Source: Streptomyces sp. NBC_00457 (GTDB taxonomy: Bacteria; Actinomycetota; Actinomycetes; Streptomycetales; Streptomycetaceae). Taken from it: a stretch of 64,000 nucleotides of DNA. The notes under the pieces were generated by a model. It saw only the letters and a program-made list of their open reading frames with translations, made no database searches and was not told the DNA's origin. The first letter of the stretch is position 1. Every line of letters starts with the position of its first letter. The position numbers and the translations under genes were made by a program. Shown here piece by piece: positions 1 to 11,303 of this stretch. The stretch lies in assembly GCF_036014015.1 (NCBI RefSeq), contig NZ_CP107905.1, positions 8,742,001 through 8,806,000 of the forward strand, in the 5' to 3' direction.

Positions 1-66
1 GCGGCCGCCGAGGCGAAGGCTGACGACGAGCCGAAGAAGACCGACGGCGACTCCGACGCGAAGTAG
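1..66 (+). CDS. yajC: YajC preprotein translocase subunit, C-terminal end only
   Basis: The window opens inside a reading frame that ends at a TAG codon at 64-66. Its 21 visible residues are a charged Ala/Asp/Glu/Lys tail. Nothing in this tail is diagnostic. The call rests on position: in Streptomyces and most bacteria yajC lies directly before secD and encodes a small accessory protein of the SecDF translocase complex. The start and membrane segment lie outside the window. Confidence 0.6.
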   Translation, partial: AAAEAKADDEPKKTDGDSDAK

Positions 67-198
67 TCATGCACCCGGGTGCGCGGGCCGCTCCCGCGCG
101 CCCCGGAACATGCGAAGCTCGACGGGGATCCCGACACCATGTCATGGCCGCCCGCCCGCCGCACGGGCGCGAGGCGGCCCGAGAGGGAGTACGAGAAG

Positions 199-1962
199 GT
201 GGCAGCACCTAAGAAGGGCCGGAGCGCGAGCGCCCAGAGCAAGCCAGGGCGCTCGCTGGTCCTGATCCTGATCGCCATCGTGGCGCTCACCGGGGGAATG
301 TTCGCCTCCGGACACACCACTCCGCGTCTCGGCATCGACCTGGCCGGCGGTACGAGCATCACGCTCCGCGCGGAGCCCGAGGACGGCGACCAGTCCGCGA
401 TCAACAAGAAGAACATGGACACCGCGGTCGACATCATGAACCGCCGTGTCAACGGTCTCGGTGTCTCCGAGGCAGAGGTCCAGACCCAGGGCGATCGCAA
501 CATCATCGTCAACATCCCCAAGGGCACGAACTCCGAGGAGGCCCGGAAGCAGGTCGGCACCACCGCCAAGCTCTACTTCCGTCCCGTCCTCACCACCGAG
601 GTCGCCGGCGCCGGAGCCGGGGCCACTCCGTCGCCCAGCGCCTCCAGCAGCGCCTCGGGCGACGCCGACAAGGACAAGGCGACCTCGTCCTCGTCCCCGT
701 CCGGCACTCCCTCGGCGACCGCCACCACGCAGGGACGCGCGGTCACCGACGCGCTCAAGGCCGACGCCACCCCGAGCGGTTCCGCCTCGCCCTCCGCCAG
801 CGCCTCCCCCTCTCCGAGCGGCAGCGCCCCGGACGACGCCACCAGCAAGCTCCAGGCGCAGTACGCCGCGCTCGACTGCACCAAGAAGGCGGTCCGCGCC
901 ACGGCCGGCGAGGGCTCGAAGCCCACCGCGCCGACGGTCGCCTGCGGCCAGAACGCGCAGGGCCAGTGGCAGAAGTACATCCTCGGCCCCGCCGAGGTCG
1001 ACGGCACCGACGTCGACAAGGCCCAGGCCGTCTTCAACACCCAGACCGGCGCGGGCTGGACCGTCACGATGGACTTCACGTCCGCCGGCACCAAGAAGTT
1101 CGCCGCGATCACCGGCAAGCTGGCCCAGAACCAGTCCCCGCAGAACCAGTTCGCCATCGTCCTGGACGGCGAGGTCGTCTCCGACCCGTACGTCCGCCAG
1201 GCGCTGACCGGCGGCAACGCCGAGATCTCCGGCAACTTCAACCAGGAGTCGGCCCAGAGCCTCTCCAACATGCTGTCGTACGGCGCCCTGCCGCTGACCT
1301 TCAAGGAGGACAGCGTCACCACGGTGACCGCGGCCCTCGGCGGCGAGCAGCTGCAGGCCGGCCTGATCGCGGGCGCGATCGGTCTCGCCCTGGTCATCAT
1401 CTACCTGCTGGCCTTCTACCGCGGCCTGTCGATCATCGCCATCCCCTCGCTGCTGGTCTCCGCGATCCTCACCTACGTGATCATGTCGCTGCTCGGCCCG
1501 ACCATCGGCTTCGCGCTGAACCTGCCGGCCGTGTGCGGTGCCATCGTCGCGATCGGCATCACAGCGGACTCGTTCATCGTGTTCTTCGAACGGATCCGGG
1601 ACGAGATCCGCGAGGGCCGCACGCTGCGCCCCGCCGTGGAGCGGGGCTGGCCGCGCGCCCGGCGCACCATCCTGGTCTCCGACTTCGTGTCGTTCCTCGC
1701 CGCCGCGGTCCTGTTCATCGTCACCGTCGGCAAGGTCCAGGGCTTCGCGTTCACCCTCGGTCTGACGACCGTGCTCGACGTGGTCGTCGTCTTCTTCTTC
1801 ACCAAGCCGCTGATGACGATCCTCGCCCGCAAGAAGTTCTTCGCGAACGGCCACAAGTGGTCCGGCCTCGACCCGAAGGGCCTGGGCGCCAAACCTCCGC
1901 TGCGCCGTACCCGCCGTCCCGTCCGCCCCACCGCCGGCCCTGTCGACCCGAAGGAGGCGTGA
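199..1962 (+). CDS. secD: Protein translocase subunit SecD
   Basis: SecD works with SecF in the cytoplasmic membrane, using proton motive force to help SecYEG/SecA complete protein export. I chose the GTG at 199 (587 aa), preceded by GAGGGAG, because the protein then begins with the basic leader VAAPKKGRSASAQ followed by the first membrane segment (about residues 19-40). The D1 signature LGIDLAGGTSITL follows at about 45-57, and five more membrane segments occupy the C-terminal third, including FERIRDEIREG. Residues about 136-217 are a Ser/Pro/Ala/Asp-rich low-complexity insertion in the extracytoplasmic domain. secF starts one base after the stop, so the two are cotranscribed. Confidence 0.95.
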   Translation: MAAPKKGRSASAQSKPGRSLVLILIAIVALTGGMFASGHTTPRLGIDLAGGTSITLRAEPEDGDQSAINKKNMDTAVDIMNRRVNGLGVSEAEVQTQGDRNIIVNIPKGTNSEEARKQVGTTAKLYFRPVLTTEVAGAGAGATPSPSASSSASGDADKDKATSSSSPSGTPSATATTQGRAVTDALKADATPSGSASPSASASPSPSGSAPDDATSKLQAQYAALDCTKKAVRATAGEGSKPTAPTVACGQNAQGQWQKYILGPAEVDGTDVDKAQAVFNTQTGAGWTVTMDFTSAGTKKFAAITGKLAQNQSPQNQFAIVLDGEVVSDPYVRQALTGGNAEISGNFNQESAQSLSNMLSYGALPLTFKEDSVTTVTAALGGEQLQAGLIAGAIGLALVIIYLLAFYRGLSIIAIPSLLVSAILTYVIMSLLGPTIGFALNLPAVCGAIVAIGITADSFIVFFERIRDEIREGRTLRPAVERGWPRARRTILVSDFVSFLAAAVLFIVTVGKVQGFAFTLGLTTVLDVVVVFFFTKPLMTILARKKFFANGHKWSGLDPKGLGAKPPLRRTRRPVRPTAGPVDPKEA

Positions 1963-1963
1963 G

Positions 1964-3094
1964 ATGTCGAAGCTCGGCAACCTCGGCGCCCGACTGCACC
2001 GTGGCGAGGTCGGCTACGACTTCGTCCGCAACCGCAAGATCTGGTACGGCGTCTCGATCCTGATCACCATCGTGGCCATCGCCGGCCTGGCGGTGCGCGG
2101 CCTGAACATGGGCATCGAGTTCCAGGGCGGCGCGGTCTTCACCACCCCGAAGTCCAGCGTCTCGGTCTCCCAGGCCGAGGAGTACGCGGAAACCGCGTCC
2201 GGCCACGACGCGATCGTCCAGGAGCTCGGCAGCGGCGGCCTGCGCATCCAGATCGCCGGTATCGACACCGCCAAGGCCGACCAGATCAAGGCCGATCTCT
2301 CCAAGGACCTGAGCGTCGACTCGGAGAAGATCAACGCCGAGCTCGTCGGCCCCAGTTGGGGTGAACAGATCGCCAACAAGGCCTGGCAGGGTCTGGCGAT
2401 CTTCATGGTGCTCGTCGTGATCTACCTGGCGATCGCGTTCGAATGGCGCATGGCCGCGGCCGCATTGGTCGCTCTGATCCACGACATCACCATCACGGTC
2501 GGCATCTACGCCCTCGTCGGCTTCGAAGTGACACCGGGCACGGTGATCGGTCTGCTGACCATCCTCGGTTACTCGCTCTATGACACGGTCGTCGTCTTCG
2601 ACAGCCTCAAGGAGCAGGCGAAGGACATCACCAAGCAGACCCGTCTGACGTACAGCGACGTCGCCAACAACTCGATCAACAGCACCCTGATGCGTTCCAT
2701 CAACACCACGGTGGTCGCGCTGCTCCCGGTCGCCGGACTGCTGTTCATCGGCGGCGGTTTCCTCGGCGCGGGCATGCTCAACGACATCTCGCTGTCGCTG
2801 TTCGTCGGCCTCGCGGCCGGTGCGTACTCCTCGATCTTCATCGCCACCCCGCTCGTCGCCGACCTCAAGGAGCGCGAGCCGCAGATGAAGGCGCTCAGGA
2901 AGCGCGTCCTCGCCAAGCGGGCGCAGGCAGGCGCACAGGGCGAGGCCGCGGAGGACCAGGCCGTCGGGGAGCCGTTCGGAGCCGAGCCCGCGGATGCCGC
3001 TCCCGCGGTCGTCGGCCCGCAGGGCCAGGCGGTCCGCAGCCAGCCCGCCTCCCGCGGCCGCGGCCGGGGCCGACCGTCGGGGAAGCGCCGATGA
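1964..3094 (+). CDS. secF: Protein translocase subunit SecF
   Basis: 376-residue partner of SecD in the proton-driven SecDF export motor. The first membrane segment (about residues 27-46) is followed by the conserved GIEFQGGAVF signature, and the C-terminal half carries the remaining five predicted membrane segments, with LTILGYSLYDTVVVFD in the fourth. The last 60 residues are a soluble Ala/Gly/Arg-rich tail that is probably cytoplasmic. The ATG at 1964 sits one base after the secD stop with GGAGG in the secD end. The stop codon overlaps the apt start (ATGA), implying translational coupling. Confidence 0.96.
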   Translation: MSKLGNLGARLHRGEVGYDFVRNRKIWYGVSILITIVAIAGLAVRGLNMGIEFQGGAVFTTPKSSVSVSQAEEYAETASGHDAIVQELGSGGLRIQIAGIDTAKADQIKADLSKDLSVDSEKINAELVGPSWGEQIANKAWQGLAIFMVLVVIYLAIAFEWRMAAAALVALIHDITITVGIYALVGFEVTPGTVIGLLTILGYSLYDTVVVFDSLKEQAKDITKQTRLTYSDVANNSINSTLMRSINTTVVALLPVAGLLFIGGGFLGAGMLNDISLSLFVGLAAGAYSSIFIATPLVADLKEREPQMKALRKRVLAKRAQAGAQGEAAEDQAVGEPFGAEPADAAPAVVGPQGQAVRSQPASRGRGRGRPSGKRR

Positions 3095-3639
3095 CCGAGC
3101 TCACCGACATCAGCGCGCTGCTGCTCAGCCGCATCCGCGATGTGGCCGACTACCCGGAGCCGGGCGTGATGTTCAAGGACATCACCCCGCTCCTGGCGGA
3201 CCCGGCGGCGTTCACCGCCCTCACCGACGCCCTCGCCAGGGTCGCCGAGCGGACGAACGCGACGAAGGTCGTCGGCCTGGAGGCCCGCGGCTTCATCCTC
3301 GGCGCCCCGGTCGCCGTCCGCGCCGGCCTCGGCTTCATCCCCGTACGCAAGGCAGGCAAGCTCCCCGGAGCCACCCTCAGCCAGGCGTACGACCTGGAGT
3401 ACGGCTCCGCCGAGATCGAGGTCCACGCCGAGGACCTGGCCGCCGACGACCGCGTGCTGATCGTCGACGACGTCCTCGCCACCGGCGGCACCGCCGAGGC
3501 CTCCCTGAAGCTGATCCGCAGCGCGGGCGCCGAGGTCGCGGGCGTCGCGGTCCTCATGGAACTCGGCTTCCTGGGCGGCCGCGCCCGCCTGGAACCGACA
3601 CTGGACGGGGCACCGCTCGAGGCGCTGCTAAAGGTCTGA
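3091..3639 (+). CDS. apt: Adenine phosphoribosyltransferase
   Basis: Purine salvage enzyme converting adenine and PRPP to AMP and pyrophosphate in the cytosol. At 182 aa it has normal family length and the PRPP-binding signature VLIVDDVLATGGTAEA at about residues 126-141, preceded by the type I PRTase core (GLEARGFILGAPVA). It overlaps secF by four bases and lies upstream of relA, the same secDF-apt-relA order described in S. coelicolor. A strong hairpin follows the stop. Confidence 0.96.
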   Translation: MTELTDISALLLSRIRDVADYPEPGVMFKDITPLLADPAAFTALTDALARVAERTNATKVVGLEARGFILGAPVAVRAGLGFIPVRKAGKLPGATLSQAYDLEYGSAEIEVHAEDLAADDRVLIVDDVLATGGTAEASLKLIRSAGAEVAGVAVLMELGFLGGRARLEPTLDGAPLEALLKV

Positions 3640-3657
3640 GGCGCAGGCACTACACAC

Positions 3658-3693
3658 AAACGGCCGGCCCGGTTACATCCGGGCCGGCCGTTT
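3658..3693 (+). terminator. Terminator hairpin after apt
   Basis: A perfect inverted repeat with AAACGGCCGGCCCG in the left arm, loop GTTACATC-like, and CGGGCCGGCCGTTT in the right arm, starting 19 bases after the apt stop. It likely ends the yajC-secD-secF-apt transcript ahead of relA. Confidence 0.85.
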
Positions 3694-3695
3694 CG

Positions 3696-3731
3696 CGCCC
3701 CGACAGGGGCGCGGGGAACTGCGCGATCAAC
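3696..3731 (+). repeat. Dispersed Streptomyces intergenic repeat, copy 1
   Basis: Contains the 20-base core GGGGCGCGGGGAACTGCGCG (3706-3725), preceded by the small hairpin CGCCCC-GACA-GGGGCG. The same core occurs at 29,183 and, inverted, at 48,999 and 49,841. It is a recurring intergenic element of unknown function. It always lies next to a gene end here. Confidence 0.75.
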
Positions 3732-3851
3732 CACAACGGACCGGCAGTCGGCAATCCACCCTGCCACCCCCGCACAGGCCCCGAAAACACTCACTGGCCA
3801 CCCCCGAATCACCCTCACGTCACCTCCCGGAATGCCGGCGGCAGCCCCCGG

Positions 3852-3957
3852 TTGACGGCCGTCACATCGTCCGGACGGCGATCCCGCCGCTGAGGCTCGC
3901 TACCATGGGATCTCCGGAGCCTGACCGGGGGACCCGGATCGCGCACGAGGAGCCCTC
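3852..3957 (+). promoter_or_regulatory. Probable relA promoter and leader region
   Basis: The gap between apt and relA holds the terminator and repeat above, then about 225 bases without a gene. A TTGACG hexamer lies at 3852-3857 and a TACCAT (-10-like) at 3901-3906, but they are too far apart to belong to one promoter. relA therefore probably has its own promoter(s) here; exact elements cannot be fixed by eye. A clear GAGGAG ribosome-binding site lies at 3947-3952. Confidence 0.3.
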
Positions 3958-6498
<2,541 letters not shown>

Positions 6499-6515
6499 CC
6501 GCCGTACGAGCACGA

Positions 6516-6543
6516 AAAGGGGCTCCCCTCGGGGAGCCCCTTT
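6516..6543. terminator. Bidirectional terminator between relA and the DUF349 gene
   Basis: Inverted repeat AAAGGGGCTCCCC / GGGGAGCCCCTTT, flanked by A and T runs on both sides. It lies in the short gap between two convergent genes and can serve both. Confidence 0.85.
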
Positions 6544-6561
6544 CCATGTACCTGAGGTGTG

Positions 6562-7791
6562 TCAGCCGCCGAACTCCTGCAGCCCCTTCAGCGCCTGGTC
6601 CAGCAGGGCCTGGCGGCCCTCCAGCTCCCGCTCCAGCTTGTCGGCCTTGGCGTTGTTGCCCTGGGCGCGCGCCTGCTCGATCTGCTTCTGGAGCTTCTCC
6701 ACGGCGGCCTGGAGCTGGCCGGTCAGACCCTCGGCACGCGCGCGTGCCTCCGGGTTGGACCGGCGCCACTCGGCCTCCTCGGCCTCCTGGATGGCCCGCT
6801 CCACCGCGTGCATCCGACCCTCGACCTTCGGACGCGCGTCGCGCGGCACATGGCCGATGGCCTCCCAGCGTTCGTTGATCGAGCGGAACGCGGCACGGGC
6901 GGCCTTGAGGTCCGTGACCGGGAGGATCTTCTCGGCCTCCTCGGCCAGCTCCTCCTTGAGCTTCAGGTTCTCCGACTGCTCCGCGTCCCGCTCGGCGAAG
7001 ACCGAGCTGCGGGCGGCGAAGAACACGTCCTGCGCGCCGCGGAAGCGGTTCCACAAGTCGTCCTCGTGCTCGCGCTGGGCGCGGCCCGCGGCCTTCCACT
7101 CCGACATCAGCTCGCGGTAGCGCGCGGCCGTCGGACCCCAGTCCGTCGAGCCCGACAGCGCCTCGGCCTCGGCGACCAGCCGCTCCTTGGTCTTGCGGGC
7201 CTCCTCGCGCTGCGCGTCCAGCGAAGCGAAGTGTGCCTTGCGGCGCTTGGAGAACGCCGACCGGGCGTGCGAGAAGCGGTGCCACAGCTCGTCGTCCGAC
7301 TTGCGGTCCAGCCGCGGCAGGCCCTTCCAGGTGTCCACCAGCGCCCGCAGCCGCTCACCGGCCGCCCGCCACTGGTCGGACTGGGCCAGCTGCTCCGCCT
7401 CGGTGACCAGCGCCTCCTTGGCCTTGCGGGCCTCGTCGGACTGCCGCGCGCGCTGCTGCTTGCGCTCCTCGCGGCGTGCCTCGACGGTTTCCACGAGCTT
7501 GTCCAGCCGCTTGCGCAGCGCGTCCAGATCACCGACGGCGTGGTGTGCGTCGACCTGCTCACGGATGTGGTCGATGGCGACCTGGGCGTCCTTCGCGGAG
7601 AGGTCGGTGGTCTTCACTCGCTTCTCGAGGAGGCCGATCTCGACAACCAGGCCCTCGTACTTGCGCTCGAAGTAGGCCAACGCTTCCTCGGGGGAGCCGG
7701 CCTGCCAGGAACCGACAACCTGCTCGCCGTCGGCCGTACGCACGTACACGGTCCCCGTCTCGTCGACGCGGCCCCACGGGTCGCTGCTCAC
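6562..7791 (-). CDS. DUF349 domain-containing coiled-coil protein
   Basis: 409-residue, highly charged, mainly helical protein. The GTG start at 7791 has GGAGGAG just upstream. The N-terminal 50 residues (DPWGRVDETGTVYVRT) form a small beta-rich segment. The rest holds three DUF349-type helical repeats, each built on a W...L...W pattern (QWRAAGERLRALVDTWKGL; DWGPTAARYRELMSEWKAA; ARAAFRSINERWEAIG), and a coiled-coil end. The molecular role of DUF349 proteins in actinobacteria is unknown to me. The gene converges with relA and is followed upstream by the cyclophilin gene on the same strand. Confidence 0.85.
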   Translation of the reverse strand: MSSDPWGRVDETGTVYVRTADGEQVVGSWQAGSPEEALAYFERKYEGLVVEIGLLEKRVKTTDLSAKDAQVAIDHIREQVDAHHAVGDLDALRKRLDKLVETVEARREERKQQRARQSDEARKAKEALVTEAEQLAQSDQWRAAGERLRALVDTWKGLPRLDRKSDDELWHRFSHARSAFSKRRKAHFASLDAQREEARKTKERLVAEAEALSGSTDWGPTAARYRELMSEWKAAGRAQREHEDDLWNRFRGAQDVFFAARSSVFAERDAEQSENLKLKEELAEEAEKILPVTDLKAARAAFRSINERWEAIGHVPRDARPKVEGRMHAVERAIQEAEEAEWRRSNPEARARAEGLTGQLQAAVEKLQKQIEQARAQGNNAKADKLERELEGRQALLDQALKGLQEFGG

Positions 7792-7926
7792 AGCGCCTCC
7801 TCCACATGATGCCTGCGTAGGGCTTCCGCACCCCCGGGCATCGTCCACAGTTTCGTCACGGCCAACATAGGCGACCGGCGGGTTGCCTGTCCGCATCCCG
7901 CGCGACCGAAATTTCGCAGTTGACAG

Positions 7927-8772
7927 TCAGGATTTCGTGACAGTTGCCTTGTTGATGACGACCGTCGCGTTGGGTGCCGTGTTCCCCGTCGCGGGGTCCG
8001 CGGCCTGCGCTCCAGCGTCCGCGATCTTCTTCAGGACCTTCATGCCCGCTTCGGACACCGTTCCGAACGGTGTGTAGTCGGGCGGCAGCGGACTGTCCTG
8101 GTAGACGAGGAAGAACTGGCTTCCTCCGGAGTTGCGTCCTTGCTTCGTCTGGGCGTTGTACTGGTTGGCCATCGCGACCGTGCCCGCCGGGTAGACCCCG
8201 CCCTTGAGGCTCTTGTCCTTGAGGTTCTCGTCCGGGATCGTGTAGCCGGGCCCGCCCATGCCGGTGCCCTTCGGGTCGCCGCACTGCAGCACGTAGATGC
8301 TGCTGGGGACGAGCCGGTGGCACTTGGTGTGGTCGAAGAAGCCCTTGCCCGCGAGGAAGTTGAAGGAGTTCACGGTGTGCGGCGCGGCCGACGCCTTCAG
8401 GTCGATGTCTATGTCACCGCAGGTCGTGGCGAGCTTCATCGTGTACTTCGCCGACTCGTCGATGGTCATCGCCGGCTCCTTCTTCCAAGTCGCCGTCTTG
8501 GCCTTGCCCGCGGCCGGCTTCTCGCACGGGTCCTCGGCCTTGCTGGGCGCCGACGCGCTCGGCGTGACGTCCGCGCTCGCGTTGGTCTTGTCGTCGTCCT
8601 TGAGGGCCCCGGTCATGTACAGCGCCAGGCCGGCGATCACGACGACGGCGAGTGCGGACGCGATCGCGGCGTTGCGCGTACGCGCCTTGCGCCGTGCCTC
8701 GGTGCGCCGCTGCTGCTGCCGCAAGAACTTCTCCCGCGCGAGCTGACGCTTCCGCTGTTCTTGGCTGACCAC
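7927..8772 (-). CDS. Membrane-anchored peptidyl-prolyl cis-trans isomerase (cyclophilin type)
   Basis: 281-residue protein starting at a GTG placed seven bases after GAGGAGA. It has a very basic cytoplasmic N-terminus (residues 1-34), one membrane segment (about 35-54), a Thr/Ser/Ala linker, then a cyclophilin domain (about 100-278) predicted to face outside. The domain keeps the HR of the catalytic loop and GTGMGGPGY, but the usual FHRVIPGFMIQGGD reads CHRLVPSSIYVLQCGD, as in other Streptomyces copies I know. Probable role: folding of exported proteins. It is divergent from the MBL hydrolase gene. Confidence 0.9.
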   Translation of the reverse strand: MVSQEQRKRQLAREKFLRQQQRRTEARRKARTRNAAIASALAVVVIAGLALYMTGALKDDDKTNASADVTPSASAPSKAEDPCEKPAAGKAKTATWKKEPAMTIDESAKYTMKLATTCGDIDIDLKASAAPHTVNSFNFLAGKGFFDHTKCHRLVPSSIYVLQCGDPKGTGMGGPGYTIPDENLKDKSLKGGVYPAGTVAMANQYNAQTKQGRNSGGSQFFLVYQDSPLPPDYTPFGTVSEAGMKVLKKIADAGAQAADPATGNTAPNATVVINKATVTKS

Positions 8773-8861
8773 CGGGTTTCTCCTCATACGTCTCGAACGT
8801 CGACCGGTACGCGTGCGTCGTTCGAATCGACCACCCGCGTGTGCCCCGTACCGTATATGGG

Positions 8862-8892
8862 TTCGCTGAGGAATCGGCAGCGCCGGTAGGCT
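8862..8892 (+). promoter_or_regulatory. Candidate promoter of the MBL hydrolase-hisS operon
   Basis: A TAGGCT hexamer at 8887-8892 fits the Streptomyces -10 pattern (TAnnnT). A weak TTCGCT lies 19 bases upstream at 8862-8867. The pair sits in the 178-base divergent gap, about 58 bases before the GTG start. Confidence 0.3.
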
Positions 8893-8950
8893 CTGACCTC
8901 AGGCGCAGCCCATGCGCAAGCCACCCGAATCGACACAACGAAGGACGATC

Positions 8951-9664
8951 GTGCTCATTGCCGGGTTCCCCGCCGGGGCCTGGGGGACGAACTGTTATCT
9001 CGTCGCCCCCGCCGCCGGTGAGGAGTGCGTGATCATCGACCCGGGCCACGAAGCGGCCCCAGGAGTCGAGGAAGCACTGAAGAAGCATCGGCTCAAGCCC
9101 GTGGCGGTCGTCCTCACCCACGGCCACCTCGACCACGTGGCCTCGGTCGTCCCGGTGTGCGGCGCGCACGACGTGCCGGCCTGGATCCACCCCGAGGACC
9201 GGTACATGATGAACGACCCCGAGAAGGCGCTCGGACGCTCCATCGGGATGCCGCTGCTCGGCGAGCTGACCATCGGGGAGCCGGACGACGTCAAGGAGTT
9301 GACCGATGGCGCGCGACTGGAGCTGGCGGGTCTGGAGCTCTCCGTCGCCCACGCACCGGGCCATACCAAGGGGTCGGTGACCTTCCGGATGCCCGAGACC
9401 GCCGACATCCCGTCGGTGTTCTTCTCCGGGGATCTGCTGTTCGCCGGCTCCATCGGACGCACCGACCTGCCCGGCGGTGACATGGCCGAGATGCTCGACT
9501 CGCTGGCCCGTGTGTGCCTGCCGCTCGACGACTCGACCGTGGTGCTGTCCGGCCACGGCCCCCAGACGACCATCGGCCAGGAGCGCGCCACCAACCCGTA
9601 TCTGCGGCAGGTGGCCGCCGGCCAGGGAACGGATCCGAACGCCGCTCCCCGACGAGGAATGTGA
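8951..9664 (+). CDS. Metallo-beta-lactamase-fold hydrolase (glyoxalase II-like)
   Basis: 237-residue cytosolic hydrolase starting at GTG 8951 (GAAGGA upstream). The metal-binding motif THGHLDH gives H57, H59, D61 and H62; further ligands are in APGHTKGS and FSGDLLF, and LSGHGPQT near the C-terminus. The fold and size match hydroxyacylglutathione hydrolase-like enzymes; Streptomyces lack glutathione, so a mycothiol-type or other thioester substrate is possible (inference). hisS starts 12 bases after the stop, so the two are probably one operon. Confidence 0.9.
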   Translation: MLIAGFPAGAWGTNCYLVAPAAGEECVIIDPGHEAAPGVEEALKKHRLKPVAVVLTHGHLDHVASVVPVCGAHDVPAWIHPEDRYMMNDPEKALGRSIGMPLLGELTIGEPDDVKELTDGARLELAGLELSVAHAPGHTKGSVTFRMPETADIPSVFFSGDLLFAGSIGRTDLPGGDMAEMLDSLARVCLPLDDSTVVLSGHGPQTTIGQERATNPYLRQVAAGQGTDPNAAPRRGM

Positions 9665-9676
9665 CGAGAGAGTTCC

Positions 9677-10939
9677 GTGAGCACCTTCAAGGCCCCCAAG
9701 GGCACGTACGACCTGATCCCGCCGGACAGCGCCATCTACCTGGCCGTCCGTGAGGCGATCGCGGCTCCGCTGCGCAACTCCGGCTACGGATACATCGAGA
9801 CGCCCGGCTTCGAGAACGTCGAGCTGTTCGCGCGCGGTGTCGGTGAGTCCACCGACATCGTGACCAAGGAGATGTACGCCTTCGAGACCAAGGGCGGCGA
9901 CCGGCTCGCCCTGCGCCCCGAGGGCACGGCCTCCGTCCTGCGCGCCGCCCTCGAGGCCAACCTGCACAAGGCGGGCAACCTCCCGGTCAAGCTCTGGTAT
10001 TCGGGCTCGTACTACCGCTACGAGCGCCCGCAGAAGGGCCGTTACCGCCACTTCTCCCAGGTCGGCGCCGAGGCGATCGGCGCGGAGGACCCGGCGCTGG
10101 ACGCCGAGTTGATCATCCTGGCGGACCAGGCGTACCGCTCGCTGGGCCTGAGTAACTTCCGCATCCTGCTGAACAGCCTGGGCGACAAGGAGTGCCGTCC
10201 GGTCTACCGCGCGGCCCTCCAGGACTTCCTGCGCGGCCTTGACCTCGACGAGGACACCCTGCGCCGGTCGGAGATCAACCCGCTGCGCGTCCTCGACGAC
10301 AAGCGCGAGTCGGTCCAGAAGCAGTTGACGGGTGCGCCGTTGCTGCGTGACTACCTCTGCGACGCCTGCAAGGCGTACCACGAGGAGGTCCGTGAGCTGA
10401 TCACGGCGGCGGGCGTCGCCTTCGAGGACGACCCGAAGCTGGTGCGCGGCCTGGACTACTACACGCGCACCACCTTCGAGTTCGTCCACGACGGTCTGGG
10501 CTCGCAGTCCGCGGTGGGCGGCGGCGGCCGCTACGACGGACTCTCCGAGATGATCGGCGGTCCCGCGCTGCCGTCGGTGGGCTGGGCGCTGGGCGTCGAC
10601 CGCACGGTCCTGGCCCTGGAGGCGGAGGGCGTCGAGCTCGAACTCCCGGCGGCCACCAGCGTGTTCGCGGTTCCGCTGGGCGACGAGGCCCGCCGCGTCC
10701 TGTTCGCCAAGGTCACCGACCTGCGCAAGGCGGGCATCGCCGCCGACTTCTCCTACGGCGCCAAGGGTCTCAAGGGCGCCATGAAGAACGCCAACCGGAG
10801 CGGCGCCCGCTACACCGTGGTCGCCGGCGAACGCGACCTCGCCGAGGGCGTCGTCCAGCTCAAGGACATGGAGTCCGGCGAGCAGACTCCCATCGGCGTG
10901 AACGAGATCGTGGCCGAGCTGGAGGCGAGGCTGGGCTGA
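9677..10939 (+). CDS. hisS: Histidyl-tRNA synthetase
   Basis: Class II aminoacyl-tRNA synthetase charging tRNA-His, 420 aa with GTG start. Recognisable features are motif 1 ([13 protein letters not shown]), motif 2 ([20 protein letters not shown]), the histidine-specific [11 protein letters not shown] and GGGGRYDGL motifs, and a C-terminal anticodon-binding domain (from about residue 325). It lies 12 bases after the MBL hydrolase. It is convergent with the response regulator gene; the 364-base gap between them is full of inverted repeats. Confidence 0.97.
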   Translation: MSTFKAPKGTYDLIPPDSAIYLAVREAIAAPLRNSGYGYIETPGFENVELFARGVGESTDIVTKEMYAFETKGGDRLALRPEGTASVLRAALEANLHKAGNLPVKLWYSGSYYRYERPQKGRYRHFSQVGAEAIGAEDPALDAELIILADQAYRSLGLSNFRILLNSLGDKECRPVYRAALQDFLRGLDLDEDTLRRSEINPLRVLDDKRESVQKQLTGAPLLRDYLCDACKAYHEEVRELITAAGVAFEDDPKLVRGLDYYTRTTFEFVHDGLGSQSAVGGGGRYDGLSEMIGGPALPSVGWALGVDRTVLALEAEGVELELPAATSVFAVPLGDEARRVLFAKVTDLRKAGIAADFSYGAKGLKGAMKNANRSGARYTVVAGERDLAEGVVQLKDMESGEQTPIGVNEIVAELEARLG

Positions 10940-10966
10940 GGCAGGTGGGGGTGCGGCGCCGAGGAT

Positions 10967-11297
10967 TTCGCCCCCGCCGCCCCTACCCGTCCCATCCCTG
11001 GGGGCTGCGCCCCCAGACCCCCGCTTCGGCCTGAACGGCCTCGTCCTCAAACGCCGGACGGGCTGCAATGCGCGGCCCGGCGCTGAGAAGAGCGGCGTCC
11101 CCAGCGGGTGGGTGGGGGTTGGGGATGGCCGTTTTCGTCCTGAAACGCCGGAGGGGCTGAAAATCCAGCCCCTCCGGCGTTTGAGGAGCGGGGTCCAGGG
11201 GCGGAGCCCCGCGGGGGTTCAGGGGGCGGAGCCCCCTGGCGGGGTCGAAGGGGCGGAGCCCCTTCAGGATGGGACGGGTAGGGGCGGCGGGGGCGAA
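10967..11297. repeat. 31-base inverted repeat enclosing a nest of GC-rich hairpins
   Basis: The arms at 10,967-10,997 and 11,267-11,297 are exact inverted copies over 31 bases. Between them lie an inverted pair of 22-base units with one mismatch (11,044-11,065 and 11,166-11,187, both containing AAACGCCGG), a CTGGGGG/CCCCCAG hairpin at 10,998-11,016, and three short hairpins built on GGGGCGGAGCCCC (11,198-11,210; 11,222-11,236; 11,248-11,264). The whole gap between convergent hisS and the response regulator gene is made of this material and has no gene. Similar units recur between genes in Streptomyces; function is unknown beyond likely transcription termination. Confidence 0.8.
11143..11182. 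terminator. Bidirectional terminator hairpin between hisS and response regulator
   Basis: A 17-bp perfect stem, AAACGCCGGAGGGGCTG with its complement, around the six-base loop AAAATC. It ends in TTT on one side and begins with AAA on the other, so it can act for both converging transcripts. Confidence 0.75.
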
Positions 11298-11303
11298 GAA
11301 CCC

